64,000 nucleotides of DNA from Treponema sp. (GCA_017469785.1 JAFUFU010000025.1:46413-110412), one strand, 5' to 3'; shown: positions 23,178-32,882, counted from the stretch's first letter. Notes: a model not told the origin generated them from the letters alone. Translations and numbers: made by a program.

Positions 23178-24997
23178 GAAAGACTGGAATTATCGTTTTA
23201 ATATACGCGGTTCTGGCATTTGCTATCTGTCTGCTTGTGTCAAATATCATGGGAAAGGTACCGATGCTGCTTCCGGGCGAAGAAAGCTCGTATATTTTCC
23301 TGCGCGGTTTTTTGTTTTTCTGCAAATTCCTGCCTTCCCTCGTTTTTTCTGCTTTTTTAATCGGATGTGCGATTGCCTATGGTCGGGATGCCGAAAAAGC
23401 CCAGGTGCGCTATTCTCCGCTTATCATGGCCCATTTCCGCAGGACTATGATTGCTTCAATTATCATTGTTTTCGTTGTTTCGCTGATAACCGAGGTTTTT
23501 GTTCCTATATTTGAGCAGCGACAGGCTAGAGCGCGCATAAAGCCAATTCTTTTTTCCGAATTTCTGACTTTGAGTCAGGAATATTACGACAAGGGCAATA
23601 TGAATCTTGCATTTGAGTATTCTTACAACGCCCTTCTTTTAAACCCAAAGGACAAGGATGCTCTTTTTATCAAGGAACATTCCGAGGCAGAGTTGAATTC
23701 CCTCAAGATGGTACTTGACCGTCCTGTTGAAGAGCCTAAATATGTTTTTATTCCCGCAAAAGAAACCAAGGGTGAGACAATCACTTCTCTTCTGAACAAG
23801 GCAAAGGCTGCCGAAGCCGTTGAAAACTGGTTTGATGCCCACTATTACGCCTATCTTGCGATTGAGGTTGGCAACGAGAAAGACATAAATCTTGATGAGG
23901 CGAACAGGCTTGCAAGCGAGGCCTGGAACCATCTTTTTGATCCCACGGTAATCAAGGACTCTGATGAACAGGTCTTGTTCAGAAAAAAGCGCGATGCTTA
24001 CCGTACTCTGATTCGTGGTGACAACATCGAGGCTTACTACCAGTTCCGTGAAATTGCCGCTTTCTCTGATGTGGCGGCCCTGGATCCAGATGTGTCAAAA
24101 TTCCTTAGCATCGCGGAACAGAGAGTGAGCGAGCAGTGCTTCTTTATCGAGGAAGTGGAAAATTTACGCCGTTTTGAGGCCTACAATAATATTTATTTTG
24201 CCATTTCACATGATGATGGCACAAAAGATGTCGTCTATATCCGGGGAATCACCCCTGTCAAGAATTCCGGGCGCATGATTCAGTATGTCCGTGGATTTTC
24301 CGTCTTTACCTACGCTGAAGACGGCCGCTTCTTGCGCTCCATTTATGTTCCGTACGCTAAGATGCTTTCTGAGAAGGTGTCCACCTTTGACAGCGATTCC
24401 AAAATCCGCTTCGGCATTAAGGATTCTTTCAAATCCGTTCCCTATCTTATGTTGGAGAGCATTTCCCGTACTGACCGTGGCGGACGTATTTCGCCTGTAT
24501 ATGAGTATGACGCTGAATATACTAGGACAAAAGAGCCATACTTGAACAATTATTTTATTCTTGGACTTCCCATGTCTGATTTCAATCTGCTTTGTGATGC
24601 GACGTCTGGTTCAGGAAAGATGACTTTGATTTCCCTAATGCGCTTTTTGCCAAAGGCCCGCGAATACGGGTACTCTTACGAAGTGTACAATTCTGATTTC
24701 TTGTACAGGCTTACTTACCCGCTGATTCTTCTGATTTGCTGTATCTTTATGGCCTGCATGGCATGGAATTACCGTCTGAAGGATTCCCAGCTTTTCAAAT
24801 TCAAGTGGATTTTCTTGATGCCGGCCATTACGCTTATTCTGTACTTTGTGATGGAGTTCGGCCTGTATGTCTGCCGGATCCTGGACTATGCGCTTGTCAT
24901 CATGCTGGGAAGCGGCGCTGTGTATGTGAGCGTCGTGATTCTTGTAGTTGTGCTTTTTATCGTGTGTTTTGATTTTGTATCGCGAACAGCTGAATAA
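23174..24997 (+). CDS. Large membrane protein with LptF/G-like topology
   Basis: The protein has 607 residues. Three N-terminal membrane segments (about 7-27, 44-66, 93-115), a soluble region of about 390 residues with a tetratricopeptide-like start ('YYDKGNMNLAFEYSYNALLLNPKDKDAL', shortened here to its core), and three C-terminal segments (about 513-533, 547-570, 577-600) are visible. The 3+domain+3 layout and the 'SLITEVFVPIFEQRQ' helix end recall LptF/LptG permeases, but this is topology only. It overlaps the preceding membrane-protein gene by four bases. Function is unknown. Confidence 0.75.
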   Translation: MRKTGIIVLIYAVLAFAICLLVSNIMGKVPMLLPGEESSYIFLRGFLFFCKFLPSLVFSAFLIGCAIAYGRDAEKAQVRYSPLIMAHFRRTMIASIIIVFVVSLITEVFVPIFEQRQARARIKPILFSEFLTLSQEYYDKGNMNLAFEYSYNALLLNPKDKDALFIKEHSEAELNSLKMVLDRPVEEPKYVFIPAKETKGETITSLLNKAKAAEAVENWFDAHYYAYLAIEVGNEKDINLDEANRLASEAWNHLFDPTVIKDSDEQVLFRKKRDAYRTLIRGDNIEAYYQFREIAAFSDVAALDPDVSKFLSIAEQRVSEQCFFIEEVENLRRFEAYNNIYFAISHDDGTKDVVYIRGITPVKNSGRMIQYVRGFSVFTYAEDGRFLRSIYVPYAKMLSEKVSTFDSDSKIRFGIKDSFKSVPYLMLESISRTDRGGRISPVYEYDAEYTRTKEPYLNNYFILGLPMSDFNLLCDATSGSGKMTLISLMRFLPKAREYGYSYEVYNSDFLYRLTYPLILLICCIFMACMAWNYRLKDSQLFKFKWIFLMPAITLILYFVMEFGLYVCRILDYALVIMLGSGAVYVSVVILVVVLFIVCFDFVSRTAE

Positions 24998-25000
24998 ACC

Positions 25001-25051
25001 TGAAAACAGGAATTGAAAATTCGATTTTGAGCTTTCAAATTCCTGTTTTCA
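25001..25051. terminator. Stem-loop between convergent genes
   Basis: TGAAAACAGGAATT (25001-25014) is the perfect inverse of 25038-25051, with a 23-base loop. It lies between the 607-residue membrane-protein gene and murA and can serve as a bidirectional terminator. The T-runs are short. Confidence 0.7.
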
Positions 25052-25063
25052 ATGCTTAAATTG

Positions 25064-26350
25064 TCAGTCTTCGATTTCGACCTGTTCAATCCGTGCGCCA
25101 AGAGAGCGCAGTTTTTCAACCAGATTTTCATAGCCCCGTTCAATCTGATACACGTTTGAGATTTCACTTTCACCGTGGGCGATAAGGGCTGCTATTACCA
25201 TGGCCATGCCAGCCCGGACATCTGGAGAAACGAGTTTGTCTCCGTGCAGGGTGCAGGGGCCTGAGACAACTGCCCGGTGGGGGTCGCAGAGAGTGATTCT
25301 GGCTCCCATAGAAATGAGTTTGTCAACGAAAAACATTCTGCTTTCAAACATTTTCTCAAAAATCAGGACAGTTCCTTCGACCTGAGTTGCGACTACAGTC
25401 ATGATTGAGGTTAAATCCGGCGGAAATCCCGGCCATGGCGAGTCGTCGATTTTTGGAATCATGCCGCCAAGGTCAGTGTTTACTTTCATTTCCTGCCCGA
25501 GGGCAACGGTGAGGGCGTCTCCCTCGATTGTCCAGCGGATGCCAAGCTTTCCGAAAGCCACACGCAGCGGGCGCATGTCTTTGGGATTCACGCCTGTAAT
25601 GGTGATTGACCCTTTTGTGGCGGCTGCCAGTCCGATGTATGAGCCGATTTCCATGAAATCCGGGCCGATTGCAAAATCAGCGCCGTGGAGTTTTTTTACG
25701 CCATCAATCTGGAGAATGTTGCTTCCGATACCTGTTATTTTTGCGCCCATTGATACGAGCATGTTGCACAAGTCTTGTACGTGAGGCTCGCTTGCGGCAT
25801 TGTTGATGATTGTATGGCCTTCTGCGAGGACAGCTGCCATGATTGCATTTTCTGTGGCAGTGACTGATGTTTCGTCAAGGAATATGTCAGCTCCTACGAG
25901 CTTGTTTGCCGTAAAGGTAAAGGGACCTTCAACGGAGATTCGAGCGCCCAGTTCCTGCAAAGCCAGGAAGTGAGTATCAACTCTCCGACGACCGATAACG
26001 TCACCGCCTGGTGGAGGCAGTACTGCCTTTCCTGTACGGGCAACGAGGGGGCCTGCAAAGAGAATCGAAGCGCGTATTTTTTTGCTTAAAGTGGCTGGTA
26101 TATCTGAACTGCGGATTGAAGACGCATCGATTTTCCAATCATGGGAGCCGATTTTTTCAACAGTGGCTCCAAGTGCCTGCAAAATCAGGAGCATGACGCC
26201 TGTGTCTTCGATTTCGGGGATGTTCCGCAAAATGACCGGCTCTTCACTCAGAAGCGTTGCCGCGATACAAGGAAGAGCCGCATTTTTGTTTCCGCTGGCG
26301 GCAATCGTTCCGCGAATTGGGATGCCGCCTTCAATTCTGTACTTATGCAT
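25064..26350 (-). CDS. murA: UDP-N-acetylglucosamine 1-carboxyvinyltransferase with Asp at the catalytic Cys position
   Basis: The protein has 428 residues, full length. It transfers enolpyruvate from PEP to UDP-GlcNAc, the first committed step of peptidoglycan synthesis. The EPSP-synthase-like double fold starts 'IEGGIPIRGTIAASGNKNAA'. The active-site loop reads 'PPPGGDVIGRRRVDTH', so the usual Cys (C115 in E. coli) is Asp117. Natural Cys-to-Asp MurA enzymes, as in mycobacteria and Borrelia, are active but insensitive to fosfomycin. TATAAT (26357-26362) is six bases before the ATG and no Shine-Dalgarno is present. Confidence 0.96.
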   Translation of the reverse strand: MHKYRIEGGIPIRGTIAASGNKNAALPCIAATLLSEEPVILRNIPEIEDTGVMLLILQALGATVEKIGSHDWKIDASSIRSSDIPATLSKKIRASILFAGPLVARTGKAVLPPPGGDVIGRRRVDTHFLALQELGARISVEGPFTFTANKLVGADIFLDETSVTATENAIMAAVLAEGHTIINNAASEPHVQDLCNMLVSMGAKITGIGSNILQIDGVKKLHGADFAIGPDFMEIGSYIGLAAATKGSITITGVNPKDMRPLRVAFGKLGIRWTIEGDALTVALGQEMKVNTDLGGMIPKIDDSPWPGFPPDLTSIMTVVATQVEGTVLIFEKMFESRMFFVDKLISMGARITLCDPHRAVVSGPCTLHGDKLVSPDVRAGMAMVIAALIAHGESEISNVYQIERGYENLVEKLRSLGARIEQVEIED

Positions 26351-26371
26351 GGGAAAATTATAGCAGAAATA

Positions 26372-28390
26372 TTAAATCTGTACTATATTTCCCAAGTTAA
26401 TCTCGGTTGTGAAGCCATCGTCCCTGTACAATTGATAGGGAGCGTTTCTATTTCCCAGCTTTGAAAGCGCTGAATAATCGACTTCCGAGCTTGAGAAAGC
26501 TGGCTTTGCACAAATCGGGATGGACCTGCTGTTTTTGATGAAGAAGACCACTGTGTCTTCTGGAACGCTGATGTAGTGGCTGCCTTTCTGAATTGGACTT
26601 TCTTTTGCTTCGCACTTTTCCCAAGTGACCTGAATCATGTCCTCCGGAAGATAGACCAGCCGCCCCTTTGCGTTCTGCTGATAGACAGGCGCAATCAGAA
26701 CTTCGTTTCCAAGCATGAGCTCGTCCTCGATATCGCGGGCAATCTCGTCTTCCGGATAATCGAAGGTGAGCGGACGGAACATCATCTCGTTATTGACGCT
26801 GGCTTTGACGAATTCACTGTAGATATAGGGAAGCAGGACATATCGAAGGGAAAGCACGCTTTTGAAGTCTGAGCTTTCACCGAATGCATAACATTCCTGA
26901 TTCCGAGTGTTCCATGCCGCGTGGTTTCGCATGAGAGGTGTAAAGACACCCAATGCAAGCCAGCGGAGCACCAAATCTCTGGATGAAGAGTCTCCAAAGC
27001 CGCCGATGTCAGCGCCTGTGTACAAAAATCCGCACATATTGAGGGATGGCAGCATACGGATTTCCAGGGCGATATTGTTCCATTGCGAGACATTGTCGCC
27101 CATCCAAATTCCGCCATAACGGTGAGAACCGATGCATGAGGCTCTGGAATAAAGTAGAGTACGTTTGCCTGGTTTGATGGAATCAAGACCTTCCCGGGCG
27201 GCTTTTGTCATAAGCGCGCCGTACATATTGTGGACGCGGTCGTGGCGGATTGTGAAAGATTCCCCGTTTGGCTTTTTGGCCTGATGATAGAAACGCTTGT
27301 AATCGCTGAGCTGGTTATTCGTGCTTCCTGCCAGTGAGGTGAATTCGAAGAATGAATTAATGTCCAGATTCCGGTTCTTGTAGGTCTCGAATTTCTGGAA
27401 AAGTTCATTGAGACCTTCTTCTGTGTAGAAAAGCGCAGGCTCGTTCATGTCGTTCCAGAATCCTTCGACGCCACAGTCCGTCAGGGCTTTATATTTACTT
27501 CCGAACCAGGCCCGCGCGTCGTCCCTGAAAAAATCAGTGAAGACGCTTTTTCCAGGCCAGACGCCCGCAACAAAAGTCGAGCCGTCTGATTTTTTGCAGA
27601 AGAAGCCTTTTTCTTTACCTTCTTCGTAAACTGGATAGCCTTCCTTTTGTTTGATTCCTGCATCAATAATCGGGATAAGGTGGATTCCTTCATTGAGCAA
27701 ATCTTCGTTGAGTTTCTTGAAATCCGAGAATTTCTTGCTGTCAATGGTGAAATCCATGTAATCTTCCATGTAGTCGATGTCGAGACAAACGCTGTCGAGG
27801 GGAAGAGATTGCTCCTTGTGTTTCCTTACAACTTCCCGTACATCTTCTTCTGTGCGGTAGCCCCAGCGACTCTGTTGAAAACCGAAGCCCCAGAAGGGCG
27901 GAATGTAGCTCTGGCCAATCATTGTGCGGAACTGCTTTACAATGTCCTTGAGGGCATTTTTTTTGTCGGAGCCGCCGCTTTTTATCAGGTAGAGATTTAG
28001 ACCTTCTTCGTCGCATTTTACGCTGAGGGTGTTCTGTTCTGTCCAGCCGATGTCGAATTCGATTCTGGCGGCTGTGTCAAAGTAGAGCCCGAAAATCTCT
28101 TTTCCGAAAATGACGATGAAATTGTGTGCTCCGTATAGAGATGTGTCGGATTCGTTTCCGCCCGGCTTGTCAGAACACCAGCTGATGTAATGAAAACCGC
28201 GTTTGTTGATTCCGCGCGTGTTCTCACCGAGACCGAAAACAATGTCATCTTTGCCTAATGCATATTCGTAGACGAAAGGATGCTCGGATTTTACGGTTCC
28301 AGTACTGAGGACCGATTTACAAAAATCGACATCGTTTACGATTGCGTCTGTTTTGACGGGAGGAATCCCGATACGATATTTTTCTACCAT
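26372..28390 (-). CDS. Glycoside hydrolase family 31 alpha-glucosidase/xylosidase
   Basis: The protein has 672 residues. The N-terminal beta domain is followed by a (beta/alpha)8 barrel with 'FWGFQQSRWGYRTEEDVREVV', the nucleophile region 'GFWNDMNEPALF' (about residue 311-322) and 'GGIWMGDNVSQW' with the acid/base Asp. 'RSWGDSS'-like loops are replaced by 'GGFGDSSSRDLVLRW'. There is no signal peptide, so it works on imported alpha-glycosides. GH31 also contains alpha-xylosidases, and specificity cannot be read here. A TATCAT -10 lies seven bases before the ATG. Confidence 0.93.
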   Translation of the reverse strand: MVEKYRIGIPPVKTDAIVNDVDFCKSVLSTGTVKSEHPFVYEYALGKDDIVFGLGENTRGINKRGFHYISWCSDKPGGNESDTSLYGAHNFIVIFGKEIFGLYFDTAARIEFDIGWTEQNTLSVKCDEEGLNLYLIKSGGSDKKNALKDIVKQFRTMIGQSYIPPFWGFGFQQSRWGYRTEEDVREVVRKHKEQSLPLDSVCLDIDYMEDYMDFTIDSKKFSDFKKLNEDLLNEGIHLIPIIDAGIKQKEGYPVYEEGKEKGFFCKKSDGSTFVAGVWPGKSVFTDFFRDDARAWFGSKYKALTDCGVEGFWNDMNEPALFYTEEGLNELFQKFETYKNRNLDINSFFEFTSLAGSTNNQLSDYKRFYHQAKKPNGESFTIRHDRVHNMYGALMTKAAREGLDSIKPGKRTLLYSRASCIGSHRYGGIWMGDNVSQWNNIALEIRMLPSLNMCGFLYTGADIGGFGDSSSRDLVLRWLALGVFTPLMRNHAAWNTRNQECYAFGESSDFKSVLSLRYVLLPYIYSEFVKASVNNEMMFRPLTFDYPEDEIARDIEDELMLGNEVLIAPVYQQNAKGRLVYLPEDMIQVTWEKCEAKESPIQKGSHYISVPEDTVVFFIKNSRSIPICAKPAFSSSEVDYSALSKLGNRNAPYQLYRDDGFTTEINLGNIVQI

Positions 28391-28460
28391 AACTATGATG
28401 ATATTCGCAAAAACAGCAAAATAATAGAGAGAAAAGTCGGAATTTTTATGACGATAGTAT

Positions 28461-29702
28461 TTAAACCTTGCTGATGAGATTCACCAGCACCTGCGCGGCT
28501 TTTTCCATCTGCTCAAGGCTTGCCCATTCAGTGCGGGAGTGATAGTTGTGACCGCCGGTAAAAATGTTGGGCGTGGGAATTCCCATCTCCGTGAGGCGGG
28601 AGCCGTCAGTGCCGCCTCGGATTGGAGAGAACACTGGCTCGACGCCTGCTTTTTTGTAGGCTGCGGTGAGCTTTTCGATAATATCCTTTCTTTTTTCAAA
28701 GCCCTTCTTCATGTTGAGATATTGCTGGCTGTGGACGACCTCGGCTTTTCCGCCGAAACTGTCTGCCGTAGCTTGTGCCAGCGTCTCAACGAGTGCCTTG
28801 CGCTTTTCCATGTTTGCCGAGTCAAAATCCCTGAGAAAGAGAAGGACTTTTGATTTTTCCATGGAGCCTTCGATTGTCATGGGGGCATAAAATCCCTCAT
28901 AGCCGTCTGTCGTTTCCGGGGCCTCTTGGCGTGGAAGATTTGTGACGAAATTTGATGCCATTGTGACCGCATTCACAAGTTTGCCGCGGGCCGAGCCTGT
29001 GTGGGTTGAGATTCCGGTGAAGGTGATTTCGGATTTGAAGGCGTTGAAGCACTCGGTTTCAAGCTCGCCGATATGGCCTCCGTCTACCGTGTATGCGTAT
29101 TTTGACTTGATAAGATTTAGCGGAACATTGTCCATGCCGTGACCGGTTTCCTCGTCGGGAGAAAAGCAGACTTCAATTGCTCCGTGGGGAAGCTTGTTTT
29201 TTATGACGGTTTCCAAGGCTGACATGATTTCGGCCACGCCAGCCTTGTCGTCCGCCCCTAGAAGAGTGTTTCCATCGCTTGAAATTATGGTCTCGTGATT
29301 TTTGCCCGCAAGCGCGAGGGCGGAATCAGTCTCTGGGTTGAGGACATTGCCTGAGGCCAAAGTGATTTTTTGGCCGTCATAATTTGTGTGAATCTGGGGT
29401 TTTACATTTTCTCCGCTCACTTCCTCAACGGTGTCCATGTGGGCTAAAAGACAGAAAGACTCGACATTTTCCAGACCCTCGCTTGCCGGAAGCCAGCCGT
29501 AGACATAGCATTTTGAAGTGACACAGACATTCTGTAACTGTAATGATTTTAATTCTGATTCCAAAATCCGGGCCAAGTCGAACTGGCGCTCCGTTGAGGG
29601 CTGACTGCCTGAATCAGCGGAAAGCGAATCCGAAGTGGTCCAAGTCTGAACGTAGCGTAGAAATCGCTCTAAAAGCGATGATTGTAATTCCCCTGTATCC
29701 AT
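28461..29702 (-). CDS. pepT: Peptidase T (tripeptide aminopeptidase)
   Basis: The protein has 413 residues, the usual PepT length. Zinc ligands and catalytic residues are seen in 'LLAHMDTVEE', 'TLLGADDKAGVAEI', 'SPDEETGHGMD' and 'GGHNYHSRTEW'; 'IRGGTDGSRLTEMGIPTPN' is a family signature. This M20 cytoplasmic enzyme removes the N-terminal residue from tripeptides, in line with the Opp-type transporter near 57-60 kb. The promoter CTGACA-N17-TATAAT ends six bases before the ATG, with no Shine-Dalgarno. Confidence 0.96.
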   Translation of the reverse strand: MDTGELQSSLLERFLRYVQTWTTSDSLSADSGSQPSTERQFDLARILESELKSLQLQNVCVTSKCYVYGWLPASEGLENVESFCLLAHMDTVEEVSGENVKPQIHTNYDGQKITLASGNVLNPETDSALALAGKNHETIISSDGNTLLGADDKAGVAEIMSALETVIKNKLPHGAIEVCFSPDEETGHGMDNVPLNLIKSKYAYTVDGGHIGELETECFNAFKSEITFTGISTHTGSARGKLVNAVTMASNFVTNLPRQEAPETTDGYEGFYAPMTIEGSMEKSKVLLFLRDFDSANMEKRKALVETLAQATADSFGGKAEVVHSQQYLNMKKGFEKRKDIIEKLTAAYKKAGVEPVFSPIRGGTDGSRLTEMGIPTPNIFTGGHNYHSRTEWASLEQMEKAAQVLVNLISKV

Positions 29703-29708
29703 AGTGGA

Positions 29709-29737
29709 ATTATAGCGGGAATTACAAATTGTGTCAG
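29709..29737 (-). promoter_or_regulatory. pepT promoter
   Basis: On the minus strand CTGACA (29737-29732), a 17-bp spacer and TATAAT (29714-29709) give a near-consensus promoter. It ends six bases before the ATG at 29702. It is one of the clearest leaderless candidates here. Confidence 0.72.
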
Positions 29738-29739
29738 TG

Positions 29740-30708
29740 TTATTTTGTCACAATGAATTCAACGCGGCGGTTTTTCCACCAGTGAGCCTGATCTTCCCAT
29801 GATGCAATTGGGTTTGCGCCGCCAAATCCTACTGCAGTGAGATTCTTTTCCTGAAGACCGCGCTTGCCCAATTCCTTTTTGATTACATCGGCTCGGTCTT
29901 TAGAAAGCGGAAGCAACTCTTTTTCGTTTTCTTCTTCAGTGTTAGAGACATTGTTTGCGTAGCCCTGAACCTCAATTTTGATGTCTTTGCTTAATTCGAG
30001 GACCTGTTTTGCGATGCTGTCCAAAGTCTCTTTGTTTTCTGCGGCCTGTTCTTTTGAAAGGTCTTTGAAAGTTGCGGCATTTGCGTCAAAGTAGATTGTG
30101 TTGACGACGATTTTCCATTGCTTTTCCGGGATAATTTCTTCCATGAGAACGCCGGTCTTGAATTTTGCATTTCCATAGATTTCATTTTTGCCAAGTGATT
30201 CTCGCTCAGACTGCTCTGGCACGACTGTTGTCTTAACCTCATAAGTTTCTGAAGAAAAGAGTTGCTCTCCGGAATTTGTCTGACCATTCCATTTTAAGGT
30301 TGCCGGAAGATTGCCCTTTCCTTCCCAAGTTTTTAATGTTTCGTTATTCTTATCAAGGATTTCTACTTTCCAGCTTTCCGGGGATTTTTTGATGTCTTTT
30401 GTCTTTTGAGTGAATGTGATTTCATCATTAACACCGTTTCCGTCCGGCGTAAAGCCTTTCTTGGGATTGATAGAAATGCTAACTGAGCCTTTTGAAGAAG
30501 GTTTTTTCTTAAAATCACCGATGGCAGCGCTTTCTGATTTATCCACCAAATTATCTGAATTTTTTTCAGAGGCGCTGGAATCTGCTGGTCCGAAAATATG
30601 GAAAAGCGGATCAGTAGAATTAGGGTAAATTGGTTTAATTGAACTTACAGCAAAGATTGTTGTGCAAACTAATGTAACGCCGGCAAGGGCGAGAAAAAGT
30701 CGTTTCAT
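29740..30708 (-). CDS. OmpA-family protein with FlgD-like Ig domain
   Basis: The protein has 322 residues with a signal peptide (about 1-21). Residues about 80-165 resemble a FlgD/CHU_C-type Ig domain ('FTPDGNGVNDEITF', 'LKWNGQTNSGEQLFSSETYEV'). The C-terminal OmpA domain has 'IYFDANAATF' and 'IEVQGYANNVSN...LSKDRADVIKKEL' plus 'AVGFGGANPIAS', the peptidoglycan-binding pattern. It probably links envelope layers in the periplasm. AAGGAG precedes the start by about 7 bases. The gene is monocistronic. Confidence 0.9.
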   Translation of the reverse strand: MKRLFLALAGVTLVCTTIFAVSSIKPIYPNSTDPLFHIFGPADSSASEKNSDNLVDKSESAAIGDFKKKPSSKGSVSISINPKKGFTPDGNGVNDEITFTQKTKDIKKSPESWKVEILDKNNETLKTWEGKGNLPATLKWNGQTNSGEQLFSSETYEVKTTVVPEQSERESLGKNEIYGNAKFKTGVLMEEIIPEKQWKIVVNTIYFDANAATFKDLSKEQAAENKETLDSIAKQVLELSKDIKIEVQGYANNVSNTEEENEKELLPLSKDRADVIKKELGKRGLQEKNLTAVGFGGANPIASWEDQAHWWKNRRVEFIVTK

Positions 30709-30779
30709 AGTGTGCTCCTTTTTTATATTTGATTAAGAATAAAATTCTTATATGTAACTGTCAAGGCAAGCGTTAATTA

Positions 30780-32882
30780 TCAGAGCTTTTTAGAGTCTTT
30801 TAGGATTTCAATGACTTCCTCTGGTTTTCTGGCGTTCAAAAGTGATGAGCGTACCTCTTCGTGCATGAGCGCGCCGCTGAATGCCGCCATCGCCCGCATA
30901 AGGGGATTGGAGCCGTCTACAGGAGAGACTAGCATTACAAAAATCTTCGCGGGTTTTCCGTCCAGCGAAGCATAGTCCATGCCATCCGCCTTGATTCCGA
31001 TAGCGACGCAGGTTTCTTTTACGCCGTTGGTCTTTGTGTGGGGAATGGCGATTCCGTTTCCGATTCCCGTGCTCATTGAAGCCTCCCGCTCCTTGAGGGC
31101 CTGCTTGACCATCTCACGGTTTTCCACAGCTCCGGACTGGCAAAGGAGGGTGAGCATCTCTTCAAGAATCTCGTCTTTTGTGTTTCCCTTGAGATTGACG
31201 GAGATGCAGTTCTTGTCCAGATAGCGTCTGATTGAATTTGTGACGCGGTTTTCCGGGCTTGCAAAGCCGTACTGCAGGGAAGCGGTGTTTTTGAGGGCAG
31301 AAAGAGACTGCATGGACTTGTTCAGTCGGATCATGATTTCATAAAGCTCTCCTTTCACGAAGCCCATGTCCTTTTCATCAGTCTCGATAACGAGTTTGGT
31401 GTCTTCTTCCCGGAGAGAAATTGCCGTGTCGCCCCGGCGAGCCGTGCAGATTCCGTCGGTGATATTCATCATCTGAACATAAAAGCCTTCCGCCCGCAAG
31501 TCCCGGTGCAGAATATCCATGACCAGATGGGTAAGCTCCTGATTCTTAAAATCCCACTCAAAAATCTGACTTTCTGATGAAGCGACTTCTTTTTTTGTTC
31601 CCCGGCCTTTGATTGAAAGGGAGACATTGAGGATTGGTGGAGCGACGAGGGTGGTCACAAGAGTCATCAAAATCACCACGCCGAACAAATCCTGATTAAC
31701 GATGGGAAGCCCCGCCGTGTCCTTTGCCGTAAGACCGATTCCAGCGATGATGAGGGCGACTTCTCCACGGGGAATCATGCCCGAGCCGATTCTGAATCCG
31801 CCCTTGACATTGAAGCCCCAGCCCAAAGCCGGAAGACCGCAGCCCAAGAGTTTTGAGAGAACTGCAAGCAAAGTGTAAATGCCGCCGCAAATCAGGACAT
31901 TTCGGCTGAAAAGTTTGGTGATGTCCACGCTCATACCCGTTACCGCAAAGAAAATCGGAACGAAGAATTTGTAGAGGGAGTGGATTTTTTCCTGAATGAC
32001 CGGGGCAATGTCCGTGCCGGAAAGGGCGAGACCGGTGGTGTAGGCTCCGATAATCATGGCTATGCTTTCTTTTTCAAAAAATCCTGCCAGAAGGAAGGCA
32101 ACGCCCAAGGCCGCGATTGAAAAATCCGTAGCTCCGCCAAAGAAGCGGACGAAGCGGGCGATTTTTTTTGAAAGAAGGATGAAAACGACCGTAGCCACAA
32201 GCCAGATTCCGAAAGCCTTGAGGGCAATCAGGCCGATTTTACCGCCAGAAAGAGCTGCCCCGCTTCCCAAAGCCGAGACGATTCCCATGACAACAGCGAG
32301 AAGGACGATTCCCAAAACATCATCGAAAACTGCCGCCGCAAGGATTGTGACTCCCTCCGGGGAATCCATTTTCTTTTTGTCAGAGAGAATGCGGGCGGTG
32401 ATTCCCACAGAAGTTGCCGTAGACATGATTCCCAGAAAAAGACACTTCACGTCAAAAAGGCCGGAACAGTCGATTCCCAAAACCGGAAGAATGAGCATGG
32501 CACAGCCCGCCCCAAAGAAGAAGGAAACGACGACTCCGCCCAAGCCGATGATTCCGCCGGAAACCGAATATTTGATGAAAAGAGAAAGGTCGGTCTCCAG
32601 GCCGGAAGAAAAAAGCAAGATAATAGAAGCAATCTGTGAGAATGCGTACAATTCAGGGGAGACCGCTCCCGCCAAAGATTCTGTTACGCCGAAAAGACCG
32701 TGGGGAAAGCCCGGGAGAGCTAGCCCTCCCAGCGCGAAAGGCCCGATTATGATGCCGGAAATAAGCTCGCCCAATACAGAGGGAATTCCCACGCGAGATG
32801 CCAGTTTTCCGAAAATCCGTGCGGCAAAGATGATGACAGCAAGCTGAAAAACAAGATTCGTGATGATTTCTGTAATATCCAT
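30780..32882 (-). CDS. CPA2 cation/proton antiporter fused to a PTS EIIA-like domain
   Basis: The protein has 700 residues. Residues about 1-420 form a 12-13-segment sodium/proton exchanger domain ('GELISGIIIGPFALGG', 'SSGLETDLSLF', 'IPRGEVALIIAGIGL'). After a linker, the last 150 residues are a type-2 EIIA domain with 'GIGNGIAIPHTKTNGVKE', whose His is the phosphorylation site. Such fusions may link ion transport to PTS phosphorylation state. GGAG lies about 12 bases before the ATG. The neighbouring genes are unrelated. Confidence 0.92.
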   Translation of the reverse strand: MDITEIITNLVFQLAVIIFAARIFGKLASRVGIPSVLGELISGIIIGPFALGGLALPGFPHGLFGVTESLAGAVSPELYAFSQIASIILLFSSGLETDLSLFIKYSVSGGIIGLGGVVVSFFFGAGCAMLILPVLGIDCSGLFDVKCLFLGIMSTATSVGITARILSDKKKMDSPEGVTILAAAVFDDVLGIVLLAVVMGIVSALGSGAALSGGKIGLIALKAFGIWLVATVVFILLSKKIARFVRFFGGATDFSIAALGVAFLLAGFFEKESIAMIIGAYTTGLALSGTDIAPVIQEKIHSLYKFFVPIFFAVTGMSVDITKLFSRNVLICGGIYTLLAVLSKLLGCGLPALGWGFNVKGGFRIGSGMIPRGEVALIIAGIGLTAKDTAGLPIVNQDLFGVVILMTLVTTLVAPPILNVSLSIKGRGTKKEVASSESQIFEWDFKNQELTHLVMDILHRDLRAEGFYVQMMNITDGICTARRGDTAISLREEDTKLVIETDEKDMGFVKGELYEIMIRLNKSMQSLSALKNTASLQYGFASPENRVTNSIRRYLDKNCISVNLKGNTKDEILEEMLTLLCQSGAVENREMVKQALKEREASMSTGIGNGIAIPHTKTNGVKETCVAIGIKADGMDYASLDGKPAKIFVMLVSPVDGSNPLMRAMAAFSGALMHEEVRSSLLNARKPEEVIEILKDSKKL

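Noticed and set aside
32056-32847. A 263-codon plus-strand frame opposite the antiporter gene
   Set aside because: Its product is rich in Pro, Lys and Ala and has no domain, while the opposite strand encodes a clear exchanger. It is a compositional shadow.
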